Counted from the first letter of the stretch, positions 17,361 through 24,751 are shown. The stretch: 44,877 bases of DNA from Candidatus Saccharibacteria bacterium UBA6258 (GCA_002441145.1 DJVK01000015.1:13660-58536); one strand, 5' to 3'. Translations and numbers: made by a program. Notes: a model not told the origin generated them from the sequence alone.

Positions 17361-17687
17361 ATGTCCTTCAAGTGTCGACTGGCGACGGGCGTCATCGCCC
17401 TCTTGGCAGCCTGTGCTCCCGTGCTTGCAGCACCCCAATCTGCGTCGGCGAGTACTCTCGTCAACATGAACCTGGTGTGCCAGCAGAACATGCACAGCAC
17501 GTCATGGGGAGCGAAGCTCGTCGCCAACAACGTGTACGGCTGGTGATGCTGGAACCGTGCCTACCCCGAGCAGTACTGGCTTGGCCCGTTCTACGGAGCG
17601 GACGTGAACTACTACTGCTCAGCCGTGGAAGGCACGAGCTCCTACTACACCAACTACAACGACCCCTACTCGTGGTACTGCTACTGA
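17361..17687 (+). pseudogene. Secreted actinobacterial-like two-repeat protein, interrupted by in-frame TGA
   Basis: The frame has 108 codons. A signal peptide (MSFKCRLATGVIALLAACAP, then a likely cut after SASA near 30) precedes a mature part with two related units. The first is VNMNLVCQQNM...NNVYGW-stop-CWN. The second is DVNYYCSAVEGT...NDPYSWYCY. Codon 62 is TGA (17544-17546), inside the conserved YxWxC end of unit 1. The frame then runs 46 more codons with the same GC-rich usage to a second TGA just before a hairpin terminator. The simplest reading is a point mutation such as CGA to TGA; readthrough or a sequencing error are alternatives. A good ribosome binding site (aaggaga) precedes the ATG. 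Both lysine codons are AAG. Likely gained from an actinobacterial host. Confidence 0.6.
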
Positions 17688-17701
17688 CGTAGGGTCGGGT
17701 C

Positions 17702-17732
17702 AGTCCCTCTGTGAGATACTCACAGAGGGACT
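17702..17732 (+). terminator. Strong hairpin after the secreted gene
   Basis: A perfect 14-bp stem (AGTCCCTCTGTGAG, three-base loop, then its complement) begins 14 bases after the second TGA. It lacks a U-run, as expected of many actinobacterial terminators. Confidence 0.7.
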
Positions 17733-17769
17733 ACTCATATCACGGATTACGGGCCTTCGTATTCCATGC

Positions 17770-17775
17770 TATAGT
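17770..17775 (+). promoter_or_regulatory. -10 box of the leaderless small membrane protein gene
   Basis: TATAGT lies 6 bases before the ATG at 17782. Confidence 0.55.
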
Positions 17776-17781
17776 GTCTAC

Positions 17782-18105
17782 ATGAAACACTTCGGAACAA
17801 AAACACACCATTTTTACACGATTAAAAACCTTGGGTACGCCGTGTATTCAATTACAGTCGTAGGCTTCATATTGCTAATGATTGCCGCGCCAAGTTTGTT
17901 TGACATTAAGGCCGCCCTAGTTCCGATGGTTACTTTCCTGCTAGTTGGCTCTCTCTTGTTTAGCCAATCGATAGCTTCTAAAAAATCAAGTAAAGCTGTA
18001 ATGCTATTAGGCACGGTAGCCCTTGCGGTCATGTTCACATTTATTGCTTTTTTTGTAATAGCGGTAGTAGCGTGGCTGATTGCTGTGTATCATGCAAACA
18101 TATAA
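17782..18105 (+). CDS. Small membrane protein of unknown function
   Basis: A 107-residue protein that I do not recognise. Three hydrophobic segments are visible at about 20-40, 45-62 and 72-103 (the last long enough for one bent or two short helices), separated by a basic loop (SIASKKSSKA). The N-terminus is basic and polar (MKHFGTKTHHFYTIKN). Codon use resembles the chromosomal genes rather than the neighbouring secreted gene, and the start is leaderless like other native genes. It lies inside the segment bounded by the 16-bp repeats. Confidence 0.65.
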   Translation: MKHFGTKTHHFYTIKNLGYAVYSITVVGFILLMIAAPSLFDIKAALVPMVTFLLVGSLLFSQSIASKKSSKAVMLLGTVALAVMFTFIAFFVIAVVAWLIAVYHANI

Positions 18106-18196
18106 ATTATTCTAGACATTTACGAGCTGTTTTGCCTGACTTTTGCAGAATGCAAAACTCCTCAAGCCCAATCAAAGTTCTATATCGTTCTTTATC

Positions 18197-18212
18197 CCCA
18201 GCCAAGAAAAAA
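18197..18212 (+). repeat. 16-bp direct repeat, right copy of the tRNA-Gln 3' end
   Basis: Identical to 16999-17014 and also preceded by AT-C. It runs straight into a hairpin (about 18207-18242, GACTCATCA/TGATGGGTC flanked by A- and T-runs) that works as a two-way terminator, as at the intact tRNA. Confidence 0.7.
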
Positions 18213-18242
18213 CGACTCATCATCTGATGGGTCGTTTTTCTT
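18207..18242. terminator. Bidirectional terminator hairpin
   Basis: AAAAAACGACTCATCA pairs with TGATGGGTCGTTTTT around a short loop, giving a U-run in both directions. It sits between the right tRNA-end repeat and element E2. Confidence 0.75.
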
Positions 18243-18244
18243 GT

Positions 18245-18379
18245 TTGCGACGGGATTTGAACCCCTGAATGGGTTTTGCCAGAGCAAAACATTCGGGCGG
18301 TTCGGCGTAGCGAAAAAAGAAACTCGTGCTCGCGCGCGTCCCTTTTGAGCGAAGGAGCATAGCGCTATCCCTCCAGCAA
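18245..18379. repeat. Hairpin-rich non-coding element E2
   Basis: About 135 bp without a gene, filling most of the gap before the CYTH gene. One end reads GACGGGATTTGAACCCC, like the complement of a tRNA T-arm. The other end, read inward, is GGAGGGATAGCGC. A large hairpin is formed by GAATG and TTTTGC pairing with GCAAAA and CATTC (18267-18294), with more short hairpins beyond. The T-arm stem carries a mismatch and there is no matching acceptor stem, so it is not a working tRNA. Its architecture matches E1. Confidence 0.5.
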
Positions 18380-18413
18380 TAATACTTTGCACATTCACCC
18401 CCGCCTGCGCTAA

Positions 18414-18419
18414 GATAAT
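18414..18419 (+). promoter_or_regulatory. -10 box of the CYTH gene
   Basis: GATAAT lies 5 bases before the ATG at 18425, again suggesting a leaderless or nearly leaderless mRNA. Confidence 0.45.
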
Positions 18420-18424
18420 ACTCT

Positions 18425-18976
18425 ATGAGAGAAATTGAAATCAAAGCAAAAGTTAGCGACAAGCAAAGCTTATTAACCGCATTGCAAAATGCGGGCGTCA
18501 TCCTGTCAGCTCCGATCAAACAGCACGACGTTGTATACGGCCAAAAAGGCATTGCCGATAACGCACCTGGTTCAATTTGGCTACGAATACGCACCGAAAA
18601 CGATACGAAAAAAATCTTCACGCTAAAGCAGCAACACACGGGTGGACTCGATAGCATCGAACACGAAACAGCAATTACCGACGAAAAGGAACTCGAGACA
18701 ATTATCAACATTCTAGGCTTTGGGCTACATTCTGATCTTACGAAATACCGCCAAAAGGCAATGTATAACGGTATCGAGCTATGTGTAGACGAGGTGACCG
18801 AGCTTGGCGTATTTATCGAAGCCGAAAAACTGACAGACCTCGAAGCGGATGGCGCATCGGTTGTCGAAGAACTTTGGGTAGTTTTAGAAAGCCTTGGCGT
18901 AAACCGAGCAGATGAGGTATTTGAGGGCTACGATGTGCTAATGAACAGAAGGCTCGCTGAATCACAGCAAAAATAA
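18425..18976 (+). CDS. CYTH domain protein (class IV adenylate cyclase/triphosphatase family)
   Basis: A 183-residue protein that begins with the CYTH signature ExExK as REIEIKAK (Glu3, Glu5, Lys7). It continues with conserved beta-strand charges: WLRIRTEN, IFTLKQQHTGG, EHETAI, KYRQKAMYNGIELCVDEVTELGVFIEAEK. The fold is a tunnel that binds triphosphates with two metal ions. Members are class IV adenylate cyclases, thiamine triphosphatases or inorganic triphosphatases, and the sequence alone does not decide. It stands alone, ends eight bases before the convergent oxidoreductase gene, and is complete. Confidence 0.88.
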   Translation: MREIEIKAKVSDKQSLLTALQNAGVILSAPIKQHDVVYGQKGIADNAPGSIWLRIRTENDTKKIFTLKQQHTGGLDSIEHETAITDEKELETIINILGFGLHSDLTKYRQKAMYNGIELCVDEVTELGVFIEAEKLTDLEADGASVVEELWVVLESLGVNRADEVFEGYDVLMNRRLAESQQK

Positions 18977-18984
18977 GGTAAGCA

Positions 18985-20211
18985 TTACACACCCTTATCC
19001 CTATCCTCCTCCAACGCAGGGACCTTCAACCTCTCAAGGCTAAAATGTTTCGCCCATTCAACCGGCGCATCACTTATATACCCAGCAATCACATCTGCTG
19101 CAGACATCGCCCAGGCCAAGCCCCACGCTCGATAGCCAGTCACGATATAAATAGAAGGGTGATCTGGGTGGGGGCCAATATACGGCATACGATCATAGGG
19201 CATATTATCGCCAGCAAGCCAACGGTACAAAACCTTTTCTACGTCGAACCTTTTATACACATCTTCAATCAATTTTTTGTAATGATCATCCGGGTTATAC
19301 GAATCTTCATCGTATTCATGGCTTTCGCCGCCGAATATCAACACCTCACCATCGTCATATGGCGCTGTGCGAATAGTACGCAGCGGGTCATCGGTCGTAA
19401 TGTACATATGCTGCGGATATGCCGAACCTTCTTTGAGCTTCACCGCAAGAGCATAAGACATTTTGGGCCACATCCTACCTTTAAGCATATCGTTGTCCCA
19501 AAATGGCTCACCGCTAGCTTGCACGATAGAATTACCGCGAAGCTCGCCCTGGTTTGTCACGATTACGTGCGGCTCACCAGTGCGTATGTTCGTCGCCTCT
19601 GTATTTTCGTATATCACTCCACCATTAGCAACAAACTGCTCTGTCAGCGCTAGCAAGAATTTCCGCGGGTGGAACTGCGCTTGGTCGCTAAACTTTATCG
19701 CCGCTTTAACGGGAAAAGGGAGCTCGATAGTCGTTTCGAAACTCGCGGGGAGCCCCAGTTCTAATGCCGCAACGACCTCAGCCTTAATGGCCTCGAACTT
19801 TTGATCTTCGTTAGTGAATACATAGGCACTACGCCGCGAAAAGTCGCAATCAATCGCAAGCTCCTCGCTTAATTGCTCTATTTCATCGATGCCATTCTGG
19901 TTAGCATCGGCGAATGCTTGTGCCGCATCTTTACCATGACGTTTAATCAAATAGTCATAAATTAGATAATGTTGTGATGTTAGCTTGGCTGTTGATCCGC
20001 CAGTCGTCCAATCTACGATACGACGCTTTTCGATAAGTGCGACGGTAAGTCCGTTAAGCAGTAACTTATAGGCAGTCACGATACCAGTTATGCCACCGCC
20101 CACGACGATGACATCGTACACGGTTTGATCATTGTTAAGCTCCGGATAATGTGTTTGTTTGGTTGTTCCTACCCATAGTGATACATCTTCACCTAGTAAT
20201 TCATCAACCAT
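18985..20211 (-). CDS. FAD-dependent oxidoreductase (DAO/DadA family)
   Basis: A 408-residue protein with an N-terminal FAD-binding Rossmann motif VIVVGGGITGIVTAYKL (GxGxxG at 38-43) and the DAO-family C-terminal motif RMPYIGPHPDHPSIYIVTGYRAWGL. The family oxidises amines or D-amino acids such as glycine, sarcosine or D-alanine. The substrate here is unknown. There is no Rieske Fe-S domain at the C-terminus, unlike some relatives of this subgroup. The gene has a leader with TATAAT at 20239-20244, a GGAGG ribosome binding site, and a 14-bp palindrome beside its -35 region. Confidence 0.85.
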   Translation of the reverse strand: MVDELLGEDVSLWVGTTKQTHYPELNNDQTVYDVIVVGGGITGIVTAYKLLLNGLTVALIEKRRIVDWTTGGSTAKLTSQHYLIYDYLIKRHGKDAAQAFADANQNGIDEIEQLSEELAIDCDFSRRSAYVFTNEDQKFEAIKAEVVAALELGLPASFETTIELPFPVKAAIKFSDQAQFHPRKFLLALTEQFVANGGVIYENTEATNIRTGEPHVIVTNQGELRGNSIVQASGEPFWDNDMLKGRMWPKMSYALAVKLKEGSAYPQHMYITTDDPLRTIRTAPYDDGEVLIFGGESHEYDEDSYNPDDHYKKLIEDVYKRFDVEKVLYRWLAGDNMPYDRMPYIGPHPDHPSIYIVTGYRAWGLAWAMSAADVIAGYISDAPVEWAKHFSLERLKVPALEEDRDKGV

Positions 20212-20238
20212 ATAACGTCCTCCGTTTATGTACTTCTT

Positions 20239-20244
20239 ATTATA
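20239..20244 (-). promoter_or_regulatory. -10 box of the FAD oxidoreductase gene
   Basis: TATAAT on the minus strand starts a leader of about 25 bases with the ribosome binding site cggaggac before the ATG at 20211. Confidence 0.6.
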
Positions 20245-20259
20245 CGCCTATACAATCTA

Positions 20260-20273
20260 GTATGACGTCATAC
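20260..20273. promoter_or_regulatory. 14-bp palindrome, candidate operator
   Basis: GTATGACGTCATAC is a perfect palindrome about 16 bases upstream of the minus-strand -10 box, so it overlaps the expected -35 position. A dimeric regulator could bind here; none is encoded nearby. Confidence 0.45.
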
Positions 20274-20296
20274 GTAAGTAGGGGTGGGATATAAAA

Positions 20297-21055
20297 TTAG
20301 TTTGGAATGGCAAATTCTTCGTTCGGGCATGTCGTAAGGATTTGTACGAACGTATCATGTTCGGCCTGCGTGACACGAAGGTTGTATTTATCTTTAACGA
20401 TTACTTGCTGCGCGGCAAACTCGCAAAGAAAATCCTTTTTAGGTGGCTCCCAAGTCGCTATGTCGCCGTCGCTTTTTTCATTATTCATTTCACCTTTGAC
20501 GGCTCGCAAATTCACTGGGTCGTTAGCAAAATCAACTCGATTCTGGTAGGCTGCTTTTGTATCTGACCTAAATTCAGGTGGGCTCATCTGCCATGCGTTA
20601 CTTCGAGAAACTACGTGGTCGATTTGTACGTCACCACTGTTTTCGCCACGTTCAAAAGGCACCACTTCGCCACTGTAAGGGTCGACTAGCGTGCCCGTCA
20701 GTACCTCGCAGGTCACTGAATTAAGCGTTATACCGTCTAGGTCACGTATAAGAATAACATCGCGCGTGTCGCAACCGTCTTTTTGACGCCAGCTACCGAA
20801 CTGTTCAGGGGAATAACCGGTCTTTGGCGCGCGACCTGTTATGGCAAGGCTACCCAGGCTCCGCAGTACTTGTTCGGTCGTAACACGGACCGTTTCTTTT
20901 TCGAAGTCGATCGATGGCGCTTCAGTTTGGGCTGCTACTGGAGCCTCGACTGCCGCGACACACGCGGATGCACCAAAGTTAATCGCACAAGCCGCGACGA
21001 TAGCAGTTAGTTTATTACGACGATTGTACCGAGAAGTAGGAGGGAATTCGCTCAT
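20297..21055 (-). CDS. Exported HNH endonuclease (DUF1524/GmrSD C-terminal-like)
   Basis: A 252-residue protein with a basic N-terminus and a hydrophobic signal segment (LTAIVAACAINFGASACVA, about 17-35), so it is probably exported. The nuclease part shows GCDTRDVILIRDL, TGTLVDPYSGEVVPF, the catalytic IDHVVS (Asp146, His147), RVDFANDPVNLRAV and DGDIATWEPP. This is the set seen in secreted actinobacterial HNH proteins. A likely role is breaking down external DNA, from host or prey, to feed nucleotide salvage such as the thymidine kinase at 81; that link is inferred. Start: TATAAT 8 bases upstream. Confidence 0.87.
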   Translation of the reverse strand: MSEFPPTSRYNRRNKLTAIVAACAINFGASACVAAVEAPVAAQTEAPSIDFEKETVRVTTEQVLRSLGSLAITGRAPKTGYSPEQFGSWRQKDGCDTRDVILIRDLDGITLNSVTCEVLTGTLVDPYSGEVVPFERGENSGDVQIDHVVSRSNAWQMSPPEFRSDTKAAYQNRVDFANDPVNLRAVKGEMNNEKSDGDIATWEPPKKDFLCEFAAQQVIVKDKYNLRVTQAEHDTFVQILTTCPNEEFAIPN

Positions 21056-21063
21056 AGATAATC

Positions 21064-21069
21064 ATTATA
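21064..21069 (-). promoter_or_regulatory. -10 box of the leaderless HNH nuclease gene
   Basis: A perfect TATAAT on the minus strand, 8 bases before the ATG at 21055. Confidence 0.6.
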
Positions 21070-21154
21070 TCGCATAATAAATTGCTTTGACATTAAGGTA
21101 CATGCCGTGCTATACCATAAGCATAAGGAACGTTGAAAGTCTTTTTAAAGTAAC

Positions 21155-21898
21155 ATGTCGCAAATCGGCCACACCCTCAATCACGCATCGAAGCGTAACT
21201 CAAAATTCTCGAGTGGCTTCACAATCGTTGAATTACTAGTCGTAATTGTAGTCTTAGGAATCCTAGCGGGGCTGATCCTCGTTAGTTATCTTGGAATCAA
21301 GAACCGCGCCGATACCGTTGCTATCCAGTCGGATTCTACAAACAATGCAAATGTGCTTAAAGGCTATCAGGCTGTTCACGCAACATATCCTACAGCACTT
21401 GATGTCAGCTATTGCCCGTCAGCGCCAACGGTTGACTCTAACTTTTGCTTGAAGTTTACGGGCGGGAATAGTATGTCGTACTATTCAGGCACAGCAGATA
21501 CGTTTGATCTTCGAATAACTCGCGACTCTTCGTCACCAATAACGTACCAGATTACCGAGTCAACTGGTCCAGTATCATACGTTGCTGCAACTGGCCCACC
21601 AAGCTCAGCACCAGTACACCTAGGATTTACTGCGGACTATAAGTGGAGATTCCAGGTGAATAATACCGGCGCACCTATCACTGCGGTTCATTGGTATATA
21701 TTCGTGCCTGCCTCGTGCCCTAATAACTTCACGACCGTACTTCCTGCGCCAGTATCCAGTGGAATTATTGAGGTCGAGCGAACGGGAATGTTCAGCGGAT
21801 GTACGGGATACCTAGGTGACGTAACATGGCACTTTTGGTTTTCGAATAGCTATGGCAACGGCCCCGAGGGCACTTACGACGAGTTCTGGGACGTTTAG
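21155..21898 (+). CDS. Type IV prepilin-like protein, large
   Basis: A 247-residue protein with a class III signal: a basic leader of 21 residues, cleavage between Gly21 and Phe22 (G-FTIVELL), Glu at mature position 5, and a hydrophobic helix (VVIVVLGILAGLILVSYLGI). The C-terminal 200 residues are Ser/Thr/Gly/Tyr-rich with several cysteines that could form disulfides, as in minor pilins or pseudopilins. It is exported to the cell surface after prepilin peptidase processing. No other pilus-machine gene is adjacent. Two other prepilins lie at 26506 and 33901. Confidence 0.88.
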   Translation: MSQIGHTLNHASKRNSKFSSGFTIVELLVVIVVLGILAGLILVSYLGIKNRADTVAIQSDSTNNANVLKGYQAVHATYPTALDVSYCPSAPTVDSNFCLKFTGGNSMSYYSGTADTFDLRITRDSSSPITYQITESTGPVSYVAATGPPSSAPVHLGFTADYKWRFQVNNTGAPITAVHWYIFVPASCPNNFTTVLPAPVSSGIIEVERTGMFSGCTGYLGDVTWHFWFSNSYGNGPEGTYDEFWDV

Positions 21899-21948
21899 TA
21901 TCGCTCCTGATATTCAAAATTCCCTCAGTTAACTTAAGTCGGAAGTTA

Positions 21949-22704
21949 CTAAACTGATGCGGGTAAGCTACGGGCTGCAATTGATACTGTCGGTATAGTG
22001 ACGCCAACTGTGAGTAATAACGGCAAATGGTCCGACACATCCACATCCTCGACAGCAAAGTCATAGCGTAACGAGTCGTCGTCCTGCACAAAAGCATAAT
22101 CGGCGAATAGCTGCTTATTATTCGGATACTTGCGCCATGCTATTTCGTTGCGAGTAGTTGGTATGTTAAATTCATCAATCAGATTTTTGTAGCCGTTTTG
22201 TGCGAACATCTCAATCGATAACGTATTAGGCAATAAATTGAAGTCGCCGACTATTACATTCATACAATCATTCGCTGTAGTCGATTTGATGATTGCTTGC
22301 GATTGCGCTATTCGCACTGGCGTATCAAGCTTATGCCCTGGTCGGGGATGGCCGTGTACGTTAACGACTGATACATAAGCTTCTGGTGCAATTTCAATCG
22401 TGCTAATTAGCGCTAATCCTGCACCAGCAAGATTCGCGAGGACCGTCTTCGTCTCGTTGACTGCGTAATCTCGACGCACATACGTCGCAAGACTAAAGAA
22501 TTCCACGCCGGCATCCTTTTCGGCATCGGATGCGGTATATTTTGACAACAATAAAGCATCTAGAAGCGGGCGTGCTGCACCATCAGCCTCCTGAAAACAA
22601 AAAACGGGCACAGAGTCCATCTTACTTTTAACGTATACAAGGAGGTCGTCTAACAACATGCCATGGCCGATGTTGATTGACAGAATAGAGAGGTCTTTTT
22701 GCAT
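21949..22704 (-). CDS. Endonuclease/exonuclease/phosphatase (EEP) family hydrolase
   Basis: A 251-residue Mg-dependent phosphodiesterase-fold protein. Motifs in order: LSINIGHG (metal-site Asn11), FQEADG (catalytic Glu), VVNVHGHPRPG, IVGDFNLLP (Asp and Asn), and SDHLPLL (Asp-His) near the C-terminus. The family includes exonuclease III, DNase I and sphingomyelinase types, and the substrate is not decided here. There is no signal peptide, so it is probably cytoplasmic. TATACT lies 14 bases before the start. Confidence 0.85.
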   Translation of the reverse strand: MQKDLSILSINIGHGMLLDDLLVYVKSKMDSVPVFCFQEADGAARPLLDALLLSKYTASDAEKDAGVEFFSLATYVRRDYAVNETKTVLANLAGAGLALISTIEIAPEAYVSVVNVHGHPRPGHKLDTPVRIAQSQAIIKSTTANDCMNVIVGDFNLLPNTLSIEMFAQNGYKNLIDEFNIPTTRNEIAWRKYPNNKQLFADYAFVQDDDSLRYDFAVEDVDVSDHLPLLLTVGVTIPTVSIAARSLPASV

Positions 22705-22772
22705 AACGATTCTCTATTAGTATACATGAGCGCTTTCAGATTTTTTATAGTTCACTAAAAAAGGTAGGCGTG

Positions 22773-22801
22773 TTGATAATTTTACATTTTTGTGATATAA
22801 T
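22773..22801 (+). promoter_or_regulatory. Promoter of the GT4 gene
   Basis: TTGATA (22773-22778), a 17-base spacer and TATAAT (22796-22801) make one of the best -35/-10 promoters in the window. The leader is about 80 bases. Confidence 0.75.
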
Positions 22802-22824
22802 TAATATAGCTAGATTATCTTAGG

Positions 22825-22885
22825 GAACTCCTGTAGCGCATTTGTATTCTTATCTGACTTAGCCTCAACATTTAACGAGGAGTTC
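22825..22885 (+). promoter_or_regulatory. Leader with potentially sequestered ribosome binding site
   Basis: GAACTCCT (22825-22832) is exactly complementary to AGGAGTTC (22878-22885), which contains the Shine-Dalgarno sequence of the GT4 gene. Two further G-U pairs extend it. Folding would hide the ribosome binding site across a loop of about 45 bases, so translation may be controlled by RNA folding or a ligand. Confidence 0.45.
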
Positions 22886-22887
22886 TT

Positions 22888-23889
22888 ATGATTTCATTTG
22901 TATGGCCACCAGGTGAGCCGATGCTCGCTGGTACCGGCGGTTCTGAAACCTATACCGCAGGTCACGTTCGCGAGCTACTTCGCCGGGGCATTGATGCACA
23001 AGTTGTTACAATCGGGCACGGTACTAAAGACGGGCGTCAAGATTTTACCGACATTCCATTTGTCGCTTTCGATAATGCGAGCGCTATTAGCGACCTGCCG
23101 GGTACTGTAGTTTTTGTTAACAAAGCATATCCCGTGTCAACAAAAAACAAAGCGACTATTATTTTTCACTGTTCTATACCAAAAACTTCGGATCACGAAA
23201 AATATCTCGCACACGCTGCCGGTAAAACAATCATTGCTACAAGCGTTTATAGCGGGCAACAGTGGGCGCTATACTTAGGTATTCCAAATAGCAAAATTAA
23301 TATCGTGTTACCCTTTGCAGACCCGATTTTTAGTAATGTTAAACGCCCTAAGCCAGCAAAAAAGGTGCGGATACTATTCGCCGGTCGTCTGCACCCCGAA
23401 AAGGGAATCTACACCATCCTCGAAATGATGCACCAAAAAGACACGCAAAACAAAGACTTCAGCGTCACTATCGTTGAGGCAGGATTGCACGTCGAAGTTG
23501 GTAGGGAAATATCCCGAATACTTAAGAATTATCCATACGCAAAATTAATACCTGCGCAAAAATCGGTAATGTCGATGGCTCAACTGCTCGCCAGGAGCGA
23601 CATACTCTTGATGCCGTCCGTCTTTGCCGAACCATTTGGAATGCTCTCTATCGAAGCTCAACATGCGGGCTGTCGTGTGATTGCAAGCAACATCGGCGGA
23701 TTACCCGAAACAAACTGCGGTTTATTAACACTCGTATCGCCACGTAGTCCCGTAGCACTGCTAACAGGCATCAAACAGGCAATCGCATTGGGTTCAGCAG
23801 CCAAAAAGGAACGTGACGACGCAATTGAAAAATTCGCTCTCGATGAATCTGTTGACGATCTGCTACAAGTACTAAATATTCACGCATAA
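22888..23889 (+). CDS. Glycosyltransferase family 4 protein
   Basis: A 333-residue GT-B fold enzyme. The N-terminal acceptor domain starts ISFVWPPGEPMLAGTGGSETYT. The C-terminal donor domain shows VRILFAGRLHPEKGIYTILEMM, the segment LLARSDILLMPSVFAEPFGMLSIEAQHAGCRVIASNIGGLPE with the family's E-x7-E-type nucleotide-sugar site, and a C-terminal helix. It likely builds cell-surface glycans or glycolipids; sugar and acceptor are unknown. Expression may depend on the structured 80-base leader. The start is fixed by aacgaggag just upstream. Confidence 0.9.
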   Translation: MISFVWPPGEPMLAGTGGSETYTAGHVRELLRRGIDAQVVTIGHGTKDGRQDFTDIPFVAFDNASAISDLPGTVVFVNKAYPVSTKNKATIIFHCSIPKTSDHEKYLAHAAGKTIIATSVYSGQQWALYLGIPNSKINIVLPFADPIFSNVKRPKPAKKVRILFAGRLHPEKGIYTILEMMHQKDTQNKDFSVTIVEAGLHVEVGREISRILKNYPYAKLIPAQKSVMSMAQLLARSDILLMPSVFAEPFGMLSIEAQHAGCRVIASNIGGLPETNCGLLTLVSPRSPVALLTGIKQAIALGSAAKKERDDAIEKFALDESVDDLLQVLNIHA

Positions 23890-23967
23890 ACAACAATCCA
23901 TCTACAATCATTGTCGTTAATCACACAACGGAGTATTATAGAGATATCTAACTAGAGGAGATGGACT

Positions 23968-24507
23968 ATGGAAGCAGTGCGTAAACTCGAATCAACTATG
24001 GCAGAGTGGTACGCTAAAGCACCACACCTACCAAAAAATGGCCAGGACTGGATTGCTAAAAACGTATGGTGGCTCGTAATGATCGGTGCAATACTAGGTG
24101 CGTTTGCTGTGATTTCAATCTTATGGGTCACTGTTGTCGGCGTAGTAATGTTGACCGGTTTTGGCGGCCTCGCAGGCGCGGCACTCGGCGGACTAGCATT
24201 AGTCATGGCTATCGTTACGCTAGCTTTCACTGCCATGTGGGTAGTACTTGCTGGCATGGCTGTAAAGCCACTACGCGCGGGTGAAAAGAAGGGATGGGAT
24301 CTACTATTCATCTCTCTACTACTTAATGCAGTCGTCGTGGCGATTACGTTCATCTTTTCCGTCGATGTCGGCGGTTTACTAAGTGGCGTCATCGGGCTAG
24401 CGCTCGGTGGATACGTATTATTCGAAGTTCGTAAGCACTTTGCAGGTGCTAGGGCTACAAATAAAAAAGCCAGCAAAACGCCAACCGCTACTACGGCGCA
24501 TGCATAA
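23968..24507 (+). CDS. Multi-pass membrane protein of unknown function
   Basis: A 179-residue protein with four or five hydrophobic segments. They lie near 33-55, 58-80 (glycine-rich GFGGLAGAALGGLAL), 82-98, 112-130 and 132-150. Amphipathic ends flank them: MEAVRKLESTMAEWYAKAPHLPK at the start and a Lys/Thr/Ala-rich tail (TNKKASKTPTATTAHA). The start has a strong ribosome binding site (gaggaga). I do not recognise a family. The gene at 24531 follows after 23 bases and is probably cotranscribed. Confidence 0.75.
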   Translation: MEAVRKLESTMAEWYAKAPHLPKNGQDWIAKNVWWLVMIGAILGAFAVISILWVTVVGVVMLTGFGGLAGAALGGLALVMAIVTLAFTAMWVVLAGMAVKPLRAGEKKGWDLLFISLLLNAVVVAITFIFSVDVGGLLSGVIGLALGGYVLFEVRKHFAGARATNKKASKTPTATTAHA

Positions 24508-24530
24508 ACAATAGAAATTAGGGGTTTAGT

Positions 24531-24731
24531 ATGGGTAAAAATGATACAAAAGTAAAGGTCATCAACGACCATGGACCAATGGGATTTATTATGTTTGTTG
24601 CGTATATTGGCGCAGCAATTTATTTCGTGCAGCAGGCAGCAGGCTTTTGGGCGGTGATTTTGGCTTTGCTTAAAGCAGCGGTTTGGCCCGCATATGTCAT
24701 GTATCACGTCTTAGGTTTACTTGGCGTATAA
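24531..24731 (+). CDS. Small two-helix membrane protein
   Basis: A 66-residue protein with two hydrophobic helices (about 17-37 and 41-63) after a polar start (MGKNDTKVKVINDHGP). No family recognised. A ribosome binding site-like aggggt lies upstream, and it is probably in one transcript with the preceding membrane protein. Confidence 0.7.
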   Translation: MGKNDTKVKVINDHGPMGFIMFVAYIGAAIYFVQQAAGFWAVILALLKAAVWPAYVMYHVLGLLGV

Positions 24732-24751
24732 GCTGACCCAAAAAAGTGAAA

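Noticed and set aside
17361..17687. TGA read as glycine or tryptophan (alternative genetic code)
   Set aside because: All well-known genes here are full length without internal TGA, so nothing supports reassignment; a nonsense mutation in one acquired gene is simpler.
17288..17692. 134-codon frame overlapping the secreted gene
   Set aside because: It lacks a ribosome binding site and its product is a low-complexity frame shadow; the other frame has a signal peptide and repeats.
18245..18379. A tRNA gene on the minus strand (T-arm-like sequence near 18250-18265)
   Set aside because: The T-stem has a mismatch, no acceptor stem pairs with the other end, and no anticodon arm could be found.
23952..24707. 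251-codon frame antisense to the 23968 and 24531 membrane genes
   Set aside because: It is antisense to two plausible membrane proteins with good start signals and has no start signal of its own.
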